From: Lunularia cruciata
Lineage: Eukaryota; Streptophyta; Marchantiopsida; Lunulariales; Lunulariaceae
Assembly (NCBI GenBank): GCA_948567375.1
Contig: OX419755.1
Coordinates: forward strand, 76,840,931 to 76,904,930
Length of the DNA stretch: 64,000 nucleotides
Reading direction: 5' to 3'
Numbering within the stretch: the first letter of the stretch is position 1; each line of letters opens with the position of its first letter. A model generated the notes under the pieces. The model saw only the letters and a list, made by a program, of their open reading frames with translations. It was not told where the DNA came from and did no database searches. Shown in pieces: positions 26,101 through 38,600 of the stretch. Made by a program: the position numbers and the translations under genes.

Positions 26101-26986
26101 TTTTCTCATTGCTATTAAATATATTTACTATGTTCAGTCTCATCATTTGTACATATAAAATTCAAAATGTCCTTTTTCATCATATTTATCCCTATACCTA
26201 TAGCTATATTTGGATGTTCCAAGATGGTTATTATATGCAATAGTGGATTTTGGACCTTCATCTTGAGTGGTTGGTTGTACAAGTAAATGAATGAAATACC
26301 TTTAATATTATCTCTTTGCCTTGTTTTGTGCTCTTTTTTTGGTAGAGAATAAGATTCCTTCCTTGATACTATTTATGGTATAAACTCACTTCTATTGTAT
26401 ATTAACCTTACTATCAAATGAGATTTCTTTTAGTTTGCATCTGCAAACTGCACTTGCTAAAAGATACCACTTGTGGATAATTTTTTTCTACAACTCATTT
26501 TGTAGCTTTGAAAGATGTAAGAACTTTTTTTTCATCATGTTTCTTGCATTCACTCTCAAACAACACTCATATATTGGGTCCTTTAGAGTACATAGTCTCA
26601 GAATTATCTATGTTTAGACTATGCTAAGAGATCTTGGGTTTATAAGTCTAGCCTTGTAAATATCATACTTGAGCCTATAAGCTATTCTCACTCTCTCAAA
26701 TTTAGTCCAAGGTTTAGCTGCTAATAAGAGGCTTGAAGGTTTTAGGTTCCTCTCTAGGAGCAAATGCCTTTTGTAGGCTATCAATGTTTGGCAACTTGGT
26801 CTCAGCTATAGATCTTGGTCATCTAATTCAATATTTAGAGAATATCAAGTGGTTCTTGACATTTTGAGAAGATAATATGTAAAGACCAAAGAGAGGAATA
26901 GAAAATTGGAACATCAAAGTAAGAGATCACATTGGGACTCTCAAGTGAGTGAAAATCCAAATGCCTAGCATGAGGTTGGGCTTTGG
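23196..26986. other. AT-rich spacer, probably decayed repeats
   Basis: No gene is supported. Composition is strongly AT-rich with poly-T tracts, and open frames are short and hydrophobic by composition only. A 14-bp hairpin sits at 23681-23711. Given the copia relic to the right, much of this may be retrotransposon-derived sequence, but I could not identify any domain in it. Confidence 0.5.
23681..23711. repeat. 14-bp perfect hairpin, AAA loop
   Basis: agtggaaatagttc (23681-23694) pairs exactly with gaactatttccact (23698-23711) across a three-base loop. It is isolated in AT-rich spacer, with no adjacent gene end that it could terminate. Confidence 0.75.
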
Positions 26987-27285
26987 TATTTATAGTGAAC
27001 TAATAAAATGGTCTTGAGAAGCTTCCTTCTCAAAGTAGCTTTCTTGGAGTGCAAGCTAAGCTAGCCAAGAAGTTTCCAAGGAAGCTTCCTTCTAGAAGTT
27101 GCCTACTTGGCATACAAGTTAAATCAATTGTTAACTCGCTATATAAATTACCCAATCCGTGGAAGGTACCTAGAAGCTTCACACCAAGAAACTTCTTATG
27201 TGCTTCTAGAACATTCTACAAAAAGCTTCCTAGATGCTTCTAGAACATTCTACCAAGAAGCTTCCTAGATGTTTTTAGAACATTC
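26987..27285 (-). promoter_or_regulatory. TATA box with heat-shock-element array (putative LTR U3)
   Basis: On the minus strand a TATAAATA box occupies 26994-26987. Immediately upstream of it (27018-27285) are repeated nGAAnnTTCn units. These include two perfect three-box heat shock elements TTCtaGAAcaTTC at 27204-27216 and 27238-27250, a near copy ending at 27285, and several GAAgcTTC pairs (27018, 27257). The HSE part is a tandem repeat of about 34-35 bp. The position 0.7-1 kb beyond a copia RNase H relic in the same orientation suggests the U3 promoter of a 3' LTR. Heat control is inferred from the motif only. Confidence 0.5.
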
Positions 27286-27936
27286 TTAGAATTCCTTAGT
27301 CTATTTAGCTTATTTTACTAACTCAATAGCTTTTGCTAACTAGTATGCTAACTCCATATTCTTACATAATGAATCCTTAGTGACTCAGACTAGGCATATA
27401 TATATGCTCTTACTTAAGTTTTCCTACTTCATTTATGTATATCATGCATCATACATTCTTTACATCAGTATTGTATGTATGTTCACACTACTTTAAAATG
27501 AATTATGTAAGTATTTGATAGCTCTCCACATAGTCTTTGGAGGATATGGTCTCATGTAGTAGGAAGCTATAAAATCATCAACTTTCTTAGGTATGTGTGC
27601 TTTAGTGATCTCCTTATTAGTTGATAGGTTCATACAACATTGCCACTTTTTTCTTCTTGCACCTATTTTAGCAATAGACTTGGGGATGTATGATTTCTAA
27701 TTATTTCTTTGGCTAGCTTGAGATTAATTGCCTATCCCGACTTGAATTGCAGTCCTTGCATTTATGGATTTCTTATCCTTAGATTCCAAGAAGATTCAAG
27801 TGAATTATAGCAAATAAATATACTATCACCTCCTTATTAGCATCCTCATATATACACTTGTTTTTATGAGGCTAGTATTCTCTTATGTACATAGGGTTCT
27901 CAAGCTTTGCGCCATGTATCTTCTTTAATTGAACAC

Positions 27937-27951
27937 TTTTGTTTCTCCTCC
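27937..27951 (-). other. Candidate polypurine tract of the copia relic
   Basis: On the minus strand this reads ggaggagaaacaaaa, followed by gTG, as expected at a PPT/3'-LTR junction. It lies about 100 bp after the last RNase H block. No second LTR is present in the window, so the boundary cannot be confirmed. Confidence 0.35.
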
Positions 27952-28054
27952 AAAAAGTTCACTAAAGCACTTTGGCTTACAATTGATCAACTATATTTGA
28001 GGTTTTGAGGTCTATAGACCATTGTCCTTATACATGCCCATATAACACACAAGG

Positions 28055-28305
28055 TACGTATATTTTGGCATGTTCTTTGGGTAGAGCATCCACCAAAATC
28101 AATGATACTATTTGAGCGATACTGGCATAAATCCTATGGTCTATACACTCCCAAGTATAGATTTAACAATGGATGAAATTGCTTGAGACACCAACATAGC
28201 TCCTCAAATGATATTGTATCTTTCACCAATGGGAGATGGGCATTGTTTGCTTGATATAATGGTTGCTGACTTCTTACAAGTAGAATACTCGGCGTGAACT
28301 GCCAC
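28055..28305 (-). mobile_element. Ty1/copia retrotransposon relic (RNase H end)
   Basis: Three blocks in the order and rough spacing of a copia RNase H domain appear on the minus strand in different frames. VAVHAEYSTCKKSATI (28305-28258) corresponds to the family AEYmAc.kaatE motif. PISHW*KIQYHLR (about 28240-28202) corresponds to NPisHsRtKHIdiqYHfiR. LILVDALPKEHAKI (28102-28061) corresponds to aDilTKaLPKekh. Stops and frameshifts make it a pseudogene. The upstream pol and gag parts are not recognisable to the right, so the element is 5'-truncated or decayed. A purine tract and a TATA/HSE region follow at the expected side. Confidence 0.6.
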
Positions 28306-30862
28306 ATTAGTAAGTGCAGTAGTGACCAATTAGCATGGATAGCCACATAGGTAAATGCAATTGCAACTCGGAGTAAGGGATACTATTGTGTACCATAAGT
28401 AATCTCACACGCCTTGGCAGAGTAGATTCTTAAGGCATCTTTATCATCATTTTGATGGTCTTTGTTGGAAGGAAACATGGGGATCTCTAGAGAATAGAGG
28501 AGTTATGGTCAATTCACTTACCACACTTATTTCATATCTTCAACAAACAGTCCCCATTGCTCTAAAACACTCGGTTTGCATCGACTCGCAGGAAATGAAA
28601 GAGCTCTCCTCAGGATGATCCTTAGCGACTTTGTCACCTCTCCAATCAAATAATATGCCTATAGAGGAATTTTTCTCACAAAGTTAACGTGTACACTCAA
28701 TACGACGCTTTCATCGATTCATTTCCATCGATTAGTGTATGCTCCTTGTGGTTGAAGGCTGTGCCATTTGTCCCAGACTACCGCCTCTTTACTTTTCGCG
28801 CATTTCAGTGCCTTTTATTCCTCTATTAATTTCATCTGGGTGTCTTATTTGGCTCGTTTTCTTTCTACTTTGCACAAAACACCCATGGTTAATGGTTAAA
28901 CGGAGTGTCGAACTACAAAGTCGTAGCGAAAATACGGTACAAATCAGCCTAAAACACAAAGCGACGAGCCCGGAGGAGGTAACTGGTCGGTGCGGTCGAC
29001 AAAACCGCCCAAAAAGGCAACCACAACCTACTCCGTTTGGGTCCACCGACAGCTGCACTTTTCTCGAGCGTACGATGGGGAACATTCCGGCTATAGCTCG
29101 ACACGCCTGTCAACAGAGAAAAGTGAAATGGAACTACCGAATTGCGCTACATGTACGGAACTGGGGTGACGAAGAATTGGACGAGCCAGGTGAGTGGCGA
29201 TACTCGCGGACGGGGATAATGATGATGAACTTTCGCTCAGGTGACAGGGATTGTGCAGCGGGTGTCGTACCCCGACCGCAATTCGCAGCGTCGAGTATCG
29301 GGGAAGGTAAGACCGCAATGATCTTTAGCGATGGGATCCAGCTTCGCGGCAACGGCATTTCTCTGCACTTCTCAGAACTTTTCACCCTTGTTTGGGAAGG
29401 GACTAAGCTTCGAACTGCAAAGATTATCCGGGCAAGGTGCACCGTCAGACTAGTGTAGAACAAATAATTCTCTGTAACGTCCTTTTGTAGGCTGTTTGTA
29501 GATGTGATCATCAGTGGCACTTCGTGTGCGAGTTTCTCATGCTTTGTTCCTTGTAAATCGATAAGCATGCTCAATATCGTGTCAAGTAAGGAAGTTCGTG
29601 TCAAGTACAAGATTAGCTCAATAGAGCAGCCAATGAGGAGATGCAGTGCACTCTGTAGAGGCAAGGCAAGCGGATTCGGAATCATGGAACAGCTTCATGT
29701 ACGCGTAATCTTTGCTAACTTAGTGGATAAAGCGAGCATTATCCATGATTTCACACGGAGAAGGACGAGAAACAGCTCGATAGGTTTTATGGTTGGCGTT
29801 GGAACACGTTGTACGTGGCAGCACCAGCGCCAAATGCGAAAGAATGTTCGTGTACCAGATCAATAAGTAGCACTGTAATCGCAGCCATCGTGATTTGGGG
29901 ATTAACAATGAAACATTAGTTGGATGGACCTCACCAGAGTCTTGTAAGAGTGGAATGAACGGTTAATGATCTAATGTGAATGATCAGGATATCCACTTCG
30001 ATTGTACTGGTCGTTAAACAGAAAGCAATTGGATAGTAGACGACAAGAAAAGACCTGCAGTCTCATCCCGACGAGGGATGTTCTACAGATCGCGGGTGCT
30101 CTGAGAGCGCGAAAAGGTGTACGAACTTGTTAGAATTCTATGAACGGGGTCCCACTCCTACGGCGCTTCGATATTTATCCATTGCCGGACACTTGAGCGT
30201 CATCGATCTGCTGATTGTACTGTAGAGGAATTTCGTGACGCCAAGTCAGGGAGCTAGACCACGAGGTTGACAACGACCTCGTGGTCTAGCTCTAGCGAAT
30301 GGTCGAAAATTCTTTCTCAATAATCATAGTTGTTTATTTGTTCAATTCACAATCCCCGAGATGGATAGCCCCATCTACCGGACACCAGGTTTGCTCCTTG
30401 CCTCACGTTGCGGTGGAGCGCCTTTTTGACCGACATGCTGGAGGTAGCACCAACGAAGTTGACCGTGAGTCGTCATCTCTGCCGAAAATTGGTTTCCATA
30501 CCAGCACTGAAGGTCTACCGTGCATTTTCACATGGCTGCATCAGATGACTCAGAACGAACTTGCAGTAACCTGCGGTTGAAATTTTCACGTCCAGCTATG
30601 CCAATCAATCTCGGCAGCTTTAGAATTTGTGAATAGAACCCTGATGTAATTGAGATGTAATCGAGATATATCAAAGTAGATAGAAGTAGTCATTCGATCA
30701 GCATTTTGGCTCCCTGTACCGTTAGGATTTCAGCAAGGAACAGATTTAATGGTATCCTTAATAAAACGAGACTCCGTGCGCTTATGAGGCTTTCGCCGAC
30801 ACAACAGTTGAGCGGAGATTCCTGGTGCCTTTTCCTACGATTTGAGCAATAATTCCTGGAGA
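28306..30862. other. Spacer upstream of the thioredoxin-fold gene
   Basis: No gene is supported by homology. GC content rises between 28750 and 29450, where both strands stay open: a 239-codon ATG frame on plus (28739-29458) and a 183-codon frame on minus (29134-29685). Neither resembles a known family. A 17-bp hairpin lies at 30251-30292. The promoter and leader of the gene starting at 30863 should lie at the right end. Confidence 0.5.
30251..30292. repeat. 17-bp perfect hairpin, 8-nt loop
   Basis: gagctagaccacgaggt (30251-30267) pairs exactly with acctcgtggtctagctc (30276-30292). It sits about 570 bp upstream of the next start codon. A role in transcription or as a small foldback element is possible; the sequence does not decide. 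Confidence 0.8.
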
Positions 30863-33800
30863 ATGAAGGCCCAAATATTACACAATTCTCTGTTAGGTGT
30901 ACCTCCTCGTAGAATCATTTTTCTGTTTCTATGGCGAATCCTCTTATGGAGTGGATCTCCCAGCTATCAGGTTGCTGCCGACAAAGAATCTCGCGTGTCT
31001 GGTTCCAACAATATATACACTGGAGTCCCGAACAACAGGGTGCAAGATGGCCAAGATTCTCAAGCCGCTGATTCTAAGATCGTGCATCTTACTGATTCGA
31101 CGTTCCACAATTACAACGAGGGCTTCCTACTTGTAATGTTTTACGCACATTGGTAAAGTGCTTCACAAATTCTCGTCTTTTGGAAGAAGCCTGACATTTA
31201 TGCAGCGCCATTCAATGTCAATGTAGAATCCTGAACTTGGTGTATGCATTGCAATTGCAATAGCCAGTTGTTATTTAGTCTCTCTGATGTGTTATTTTAA
31301 TGTGCCATTCGGGAGCAGGTCAGGACAAAGTCGAAGAATGTTTCCAATCTGGGCTACGTTGGCGGAGGAGCTGGATCACGCCGGGACCACGATTCCTGTG
31401 GGGTTATTGGACTCTTCAGAGTATAAGCAAACGCCTGCTTCGAGATATGTTCATACATTGCCGGCAATTTTTCTATTCCATAAGGGAGAAATTCTGGCAC
31501 ATTTTGTGAAGGAAAAATCTGTTGATGATCTGAGGATGGCTGTTAAGAATGTAGTCGGGATGAGCGATGCAGAGCGCTCTTACCTGAAGATTAGCGTTTT
31601 CAAACAGGTAACTCACAAACGCTGGGAGAACTTCACATTTACATTTTTCGTTGCCTTACTTTATGTTTTCAAGATTCTGCATACAGAGTGGTTTATCTGT
31701 CTGGTTCGATGCCCATTTTCAGCTGGAGGAAGCAGAATTAGAACGAATGCATCAAGCACAAGATGAGGAAATGGTGGGAGCATTAGCTGCCTTAAAATTT
31801 GAGAAGGACATCCCTACGCTGTACAAGGATAATTTCTTATCCATAACAGCTAAAAAGGACGCAATGGTGATGATATATACTCCATGGTAAGGTAATTGAA
31901 CCTTTGGACAAAGATCTTTTGATAAATTAAAGTGTTTAATTTGAAAGCACCAATATATGCTTAGATTTCAGATTTCAGATTTCAGCGTTTTATGACTCTC
32001 AATGTGATTCTTAAACGTAGCTCAGACCCCAGCTTTCTTACATTAAATAGCTATAATTGGTCACTCCAATTCGACATTCGTTTTAGCTCCTGATTTTTCA
32101 GCCCTTATGATGCTACGCGGTTCAAATTAGTTTATTTAAAGATCCAACGGTGAAGAGCCAAGAACTGAACAACAAATAAGGGGTAACAATACAAGTCTAA
32201 AACCAGAAACCTATTCACAGAACTTTATCAAGGTTGGCATGTATGATACAGGTGTGAACATTGTAAAGTCATGAAAGTTGACTGGGTAGAGCTTGCAAAG
32301 GATCCTCTCCCTGGGGTACTAGTTGCGAAGATAAATTTTGATGACTTCAGTACTTTTCCAGGAGCTGATCTTCTGGAGGAGGTTCCGAGTGTCCTCTTCT
32401 TTCGGGACTCTGTAGTATATGGTTATTACAATACCTCAAAAAGGTTGGAAGATATAAGGTATTGGGCCAAAGTACTGAATTCTCTCACGTTAAAAGAGCT
32501 ACAAGGTGTGGTTAAGAAAATGGATGAAGAGACGGCCCGAGGAGAACGCCGCGCAAAAGAGGACATGGTTTATGAACACGCTATCATGGAACAGGTTGGT
32601 TCTTCTTTATCCTTCAAGCCAAGTGAAAAATTATTTATGTGAGATATTTGCTAACAGAGAATTAAATCTCACATGTTTCTTCGGCTCGGCAGGAATTTGA
32701 GAATATCCCAGAATTGACGAATGAAAATTTTGGAGCTAAAACAGGAGGCAGATCTGCAATGATATTGTTCTACACGGAAAAGTATGATTTTGTTTGGTTC
32801 CTGTACTTATACCACTGAGATTGCAGTGTTCTTTATATTCAATTTTCTTAAGCTCTTCTAGCGGTCTAAATCCTAACAACGGCTTTCCGGATATCGAAAG
32901 TCCTGCTCTTGTATTCAACTAACATCTACACTTGGAACCTTTTTGCCTTAGAGGAAAACGATCCCGACTCATGAAGCCAGTGTGGGTGGCTCTGTCGAAG
33001 CTCCAAGAACTCAAAGGACTTGTCATAGCAAGATTTCCTGAAGCAGATTACAGGTGAATTTGTAGTCATATGATTTCTAGAAAATGTAGAAATGGAAGGA
33101 TAATAGCCAAAGAAATATCTTTATTGTTTTGACACCGCTATCTTACCACAACCCAATCGACTCCTGAGGTTATTTTCTTGAAAAGTAATTTGGAGAGCCG
33201 GAAAGCCTCCAATGAGTCGTTGCTAGTTTGCAATATTAGCCTGGAACAAAGCTGCGAAATCAGACCTCGAACCTGTCTTCTGACCTATGTCTGGAACGGA
33301 AGCAGCCCAAACTTCTGTCTTCCTCTATGCATGAATTAGGAAATGTACTCCGTAGAGGAGGATACACGAGTATGCTAATACTCCTATTCGAACACGATGA
33401 CTTGAAGCTAGAAGCAACCTATGAATGGGCTTTATGAGAGGTTGAGTGAATTTAACCGATGCCATTACCTGTTCTACAGGTTCAGCCCTGAAATGGAGTA
33501 CGTTCATGGTTATCCCACAGTATTGTTCGCTAGGAATGGAATAATTACAGAGAGGTACGAAGGTGTTCAAAGGCTGAACGAGCTATTTCACCATGGGAAG
33601 ACACTTCTTGGGCTAAGTAATGAAGAAGCAAAGCAGAAGAATGCCCGTCTCGTGCGAACCATGCAGCGGGTGAGTGCACATATTCCGATGAAATTTCATA
33701 AAGTAATTCTTATTGCTGAGTACCTTATCAACCTAAGTTTTGTATACACCTTAGTTGGCAAATTCAAACCAGCTTGTGGTTGTTGGGGGGCACTTATACT

Positions 33801-34067
33801 ACTAGGGTGAACATGAAACTTTGTAGTGTATTTCAAGACTTTGAGTCTTAACCTTTCAACTAGAAAGCTCGTTTAGAACTCACCAGCAAGTTCACTTTCT
33901 TCCTATTTTTATCAATTAATTTCTACCTGAACATGCATATGCAGGAAAGGCTGATGGAAGCGGAGAAAGCTCGTCTTCGATACAAAGCAGAACTGAAACG
34001 TCGGGAAGAGGAGATAAGGAAAGAGAGGCAGCAGAAACGCAAGCAGAAGACTGAACACAAAGATTAA
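30863..34067 (+). CDS. PDI-like protein with three thioredoxin folds
   Basis: Predicted 529-aa secretory-pathway protein related to protein disulfide isomerases. Exons: 30863-31152, 31319-31607, 31723-31886, 32252-32594, 32693-32781, 32952-33053, 33480-33669, 33945-34067; every junction is GT/AG and in phase. A hydrophobic segment (residues 18-30) follows RR and could be a signal peptide or anchor. Fold 1 (about 72-190) has FYAHWSGQSRRMFPIW, fold 2 (about 216-345) has IYTPWCEHCKVMKVDW, and fold 3 (about 366-475) has FYTEKGKRSRLMKPVW. Only fold 2 keeps CxxC (C249, C252); the others have SxxS and GxxS. Each fold keeps a proline at the usual cis-Pro site (LPAIFLF, VPSVLFF, YPTVLFA). The last 40 residues form a highly charged Arg/Lys/Glu helix. 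No KDEL-type ending is seen. A redox or chaperone role is inferred. Confidence 0.85.
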
Positions 34068-35622
34068 GGGACACACATGACACTTGACGTATTTGAGGGA
34101 TATATGATGGATATTTCCTCTAAAGACACATAATGACTGAGTAGCAAAGCAGCTTGGTACAGGACAACGATTGAAGTCATGTTATCAATTGCTCTCGCGT
34201 CCAAAAAGCTGGGCAGAAGTTCCCATTTCTGCACCAATGAGAATTAGATGCAGCGGATAGAGTAGACGAGTCAGGATGCGTATATAGCTTTTTTGAACCA
34301 GACCTAGTAGCAACCATTCCATAAGGTGTGACTTGACGTAAAATTTTCGAAAGCTCAATGTATGTTACAAAGTTGAACAACCGGCAAGGTAATAAAAATG
34401 TTCTATCATTGAATTGTGTTGAGTGGAAGGTTTCGCAGCCTCTTACCGAATCGGATACACCAACTATTTTAGTGATACGTGTTTGCCTTGATTTTAAGAT
34501 AAGGATCTTCTATTGCTTGGTAAGAACCGTGTAATGAGGTGGTCTAACATGGTGAGAATGGTTTCATTCCCAGAAGCTCAGGATCTGTCGTTTCCACAGA
34601 TGTGAAGTACGGCACACAAAAGAAACACTTTGCGGTAGAGCCAAAAAGCTAGGAACTTCAGGGGAAGATGAGTATAAAACACACAGTACTCTTCATCTTA
34701 AATTTATGCAGAAAGTTTATCTTGTTCTGTATTACTTTAGTTTAAGCACACTACTTGAGCGTTACGTTCCAGTAGTTCTCTCATCAACGAAGGTGAAGCT
34801 TTGCAAAAAAGCGCGCATAGGTTTCAACTTGGAACATACAAGTAAAGGTCCGACGAATCCTAGCCATTACCAACTGGACAAATAGAAGAATACTTCAGCC
34901 ACCAAATAGTGTAAAAGATGATTTCGATAAGCGATTAGCCAGTCTATATCGGCAGCTCACTATACATCTTCAGCAAGGCCGCCTTCATACCTTGCATTCG
35001 TTGACCAGTATTAACGAGGTAGCAACAAGCTACAGAACTACCTTATTTGAAAACAATTACCCAGCCTGCAAGGGTTGGGCTGAATTTCAACCAGGGTTAA
35101 GGCACAGGGCATTAGGTCCTACGAACGACTACAAGAGGCTTGAAAATTGGGTCAAGGCTTTATACACAGATAGTAAAATGATTTTGCTTACTTTAAACTC
35201 CTTGATGATGGGAATGTGAAGTGGTTTTCTGTGTCTTCAGCTAGCAAGTATGGTACATGAAGTCAAAGGGGAACAGTTCACGTCTTAGCATTTTGTGCTC
35301 GTGCCTTCTACGAAAAGTTCGTGAGCCTTGAGAAGAAAGAGCTCGGTGTACTGGGCGTACTGGGCATTTCAACAGCTGGGGTTGGAATACTGAGGGGCTT
35401 GTCACCGGTGCTTGCACTGTTGTAGGTGTCATGACATCTCTTTACCTGCATGCCCGTTCAAACATTTGGAGTTAAAACCAGAGAAAAATGGACTGAACGA
35501 AGCTGCACAACAGTGACCTAGAGACCATAAGATACTGTACTGTTTACTGTAGATAAACAATGTTTCATTATAAGTACGACGAAAAGAAGTTACACATAAA
35601 GGGAAATAGATTTATTCAGAGA
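34068..35622. other. Convergent spacer
   Basis: Lies between the ends of the thioredoxin-fold gene (+) and the golgin gene (-), so it should hold both 3' UTRs. I see no open frame with family similarity and no repeat. Confidence 0.6.
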
Positions 35623-38600
35623 TCAAGAGAGGGGATCTAACAAGTGCTTGCCCACCTCTTCTGGGCTGAACTGCAAAAGCATTGCGATGACTGGTAGAAG
35701 AGCTTCCACTTCACCTGTAAACGTCAAATTTGAGGCGAACAGATGATAATCAGTTCACGTGAAGGAGACAATCAGGATGAATATTGCCCTACCCTTCTCC
35801 CAACCAGTTCTGCTCATCAGCAACATTCCTTTACTTGACTCTCTATATCGCAACAGGACGAGAATATGAAAAAGGAAGAAAGCTAGCATCGACAAAAACA
35901 TAATTTCGTCGTATTGTGGGCCAAAGAAAGATTTGTACCCGTTTCAATCAACTTCAGAATGATATTTTTCAAATACGTCATGTCCACACCGTCCCTCTTG
36001 TGAGCTCGCTCCAGCTTTCTAACTTCTTCCTTGAGCAGATTTTCCTGCCAACCAGATTCGTCCAGAATAAGCAGATTAGTCGTTAAATGAGACGTTAAAC
36101 GTTAAGTGCCAAATAGGAATTCTATTTAAAATCAGAACTTCAGAGTCAGATGTGGGGATCTTCTCGAGAAACGCTAGTACTCACTTGTTGGTTATGGAGC
36201 CGATTTTCCTGTTCCAACTCTGCGATTTCTTCCTGCCAGCCAATCCAGAGAAAGGTCAAGTACGAATTACAGATCTATGCGTACAACATGAACAGCTAGA
36301 GCTAGACGTAATGATGCGTTATCCAAGTTTAACGACTACTACAAAATCTGAATGAGTATTACTCAGGTGAATGATCCAGATAAGGTATCTATATACCATC
36401 TTCGATGGGTTCAGCTGGACAATGATTACTTCTTCGTCCTTGGCTGGGACACGGGTACTGCCCTTGTTCCGACCGTTACCCCGTCTCAGGATTCCGTTCA
36501 CTCTATTCTATCTGCAGTGCTGCCAGTTAGAACTTCTGAACGACTACTCGTGCTGTGAGTTGGCATTACCTGCAAGGCCTGGATATGCCGTCGACACTGA
36601 GATACCTCATCTTCTCTTTGTGCTTGCTGTCTCGCCAGTACCTATACAGATTACCGAGGTACGAGTTAAGACTCCGGCTTACAATAAAGGGATGAAGCAC
36701 AAAAGTTTGATTTGAATGTTCAAGCTAAAGTAGGGATTTACAATCTACATAGGCTCCATAGTCCTCTATAACCATTGCGAGAGCCAAAACTCAAAGCTTC
36801 TAATATCTAGTACATGCATAACTGCGTAAGTGTTCACAGAATCATCTTTTTACCTGCGTTCCATAAGTCGAATCAATAAATTGAGATGCTAAGACATACC
36901 AACTGCGCTGTATTGGTGAGGTTGACAAAAGAAGGTACTCACCAGAATTTGGTGCTCGGCAAGCGCAACCATCGAAGCTGCATCTGAAGCATCAACACCT
37001 GCATAACCCACCAATTCGATGTCAACGGCTTCAGATAAAGACAAGAAGCGGTTGAATGTACTCCAACCGGTTCTTATCAAATGAACGTCAACGTACATCC
37101 TAAGAGGCCGGATTAAAGCCTGTGGATCATGCGAACAAATTCAAAATGGCTACTCAACCTGAACCTAGACATTGAATCAAGCCAAGAAGTCGTGACAGCA
37201 AGAGATACCACTGGCATAATTGCTGAAATGTTGGACAAGACTAAGGAGATTCAGTAGATATATAACTGTCAACTCAACACAAGCGGAGTTCTTACCTCGA
37301 GGACTTGGCTCCGGGCTTTGTACCTGTCATGCATTCACACAAAGCCCTACTTAGTGTGGCCTCCAAAACTGCACTGCTCTAACATACGGGGAGAGGAAGA
37401 CAAATGACGACCGAGACACCAGCTGGAGGAAGCAAGTCTCTGATCATCCACCTGAGTAACAAAGTGACATAATAACACGCGAACGTGGTGAACCGATATA
37501 TTATTCAGTAGTGAATACGAATCAGTTCATTAGAACACGAAATACATATTGAGTAAAACGATGAATTACCGGGTTCTGCTGCTGCTGCTGCTGTTGCTGC
37601 TGTAACCTATGCAAGGTATTATTATCTTCCAAAAGACGAGAAATCTCTCGGTCTTTGTCCTCAATCATCTTGTCAACCAGTTCACGGAACGACTCAAATT
37701 CACCCTGCAATCAAAAAGCGTATACAATGGACAATTACAGGAATGCTTCATACATAATCCGAGTTCTTATCCCCTCCTTTTGCACATTGCCCACCGAGAT
37801 TACAAGTTGCAAAAACGTGAGATCATAAACCATGATCATTGGATTGCTCCATCATGGCCATTGAATCATTGTTTTCAATCGCAGTAAAACAATGAGCACT
37901 GTCCATCATGCCAGCGTTACTTCTGATCCTTTCAAGGACTCGCCCTTACCTTAAGGGTCTCGTAGTCATTCAAAAGTGCGGTATACTCCCGTCTCAAGTC
38001 GGCTTCCACATTGTCCTTGACAGTACCTTCCATGGACTCACACCTCACTGCAGAAAAGATTGGCATCAGTTTGCGTCTTCGACTGCAGATCTAAGAAATT
38101 GGATGGAAGAAACAGGAGTATCGGACAGTTCACTGATTAACCAAACTGTGCGAAGGGAATTCCCCTACTACGCCAAGCAACATGGATAAGACAGCCTGAC
38201 CTTGTCATACGATCAATAGTCAGCATATTACTTGGAAGTAGTTGACAGAATCCCGTTCAGGACAAGAAGTACTTACAGCGCCACGTTGCTTCAACTTCTT
38301 CCAAACGACTTTGCCAATCAAGTTGTTTAGAAACTAATTGCCCTTTGGTAACCTCCAGTTTGATAGCTACGTCCTTAATACGCTGTTCAGCATCCAGCAG
38401 TGCCATGCCTCTGCGAAAGGAACCATTTCAATCCCTGGGTCTCGAAGATAGTGAGCTTAAACAGTCCGTAAGCAGTCCAATTGCCAACAGTTTTGCCGGT
38501 CCTAGGCTCCAAAGCAAGAGAAAGACTGGTCAGCAAAATACGTATACATAAAACTCATGGAAGTAGCTTCCAGCTAATAACCTGACAGCTAGTTTGGTTT

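Noticed and set aside
24780..26620. Several 60-85-codon hydrophobic frames in the AT-rich spacer
   Set aside because: Hydrophobicity follows from T-rich composition; there is no splice structure and no family motif.
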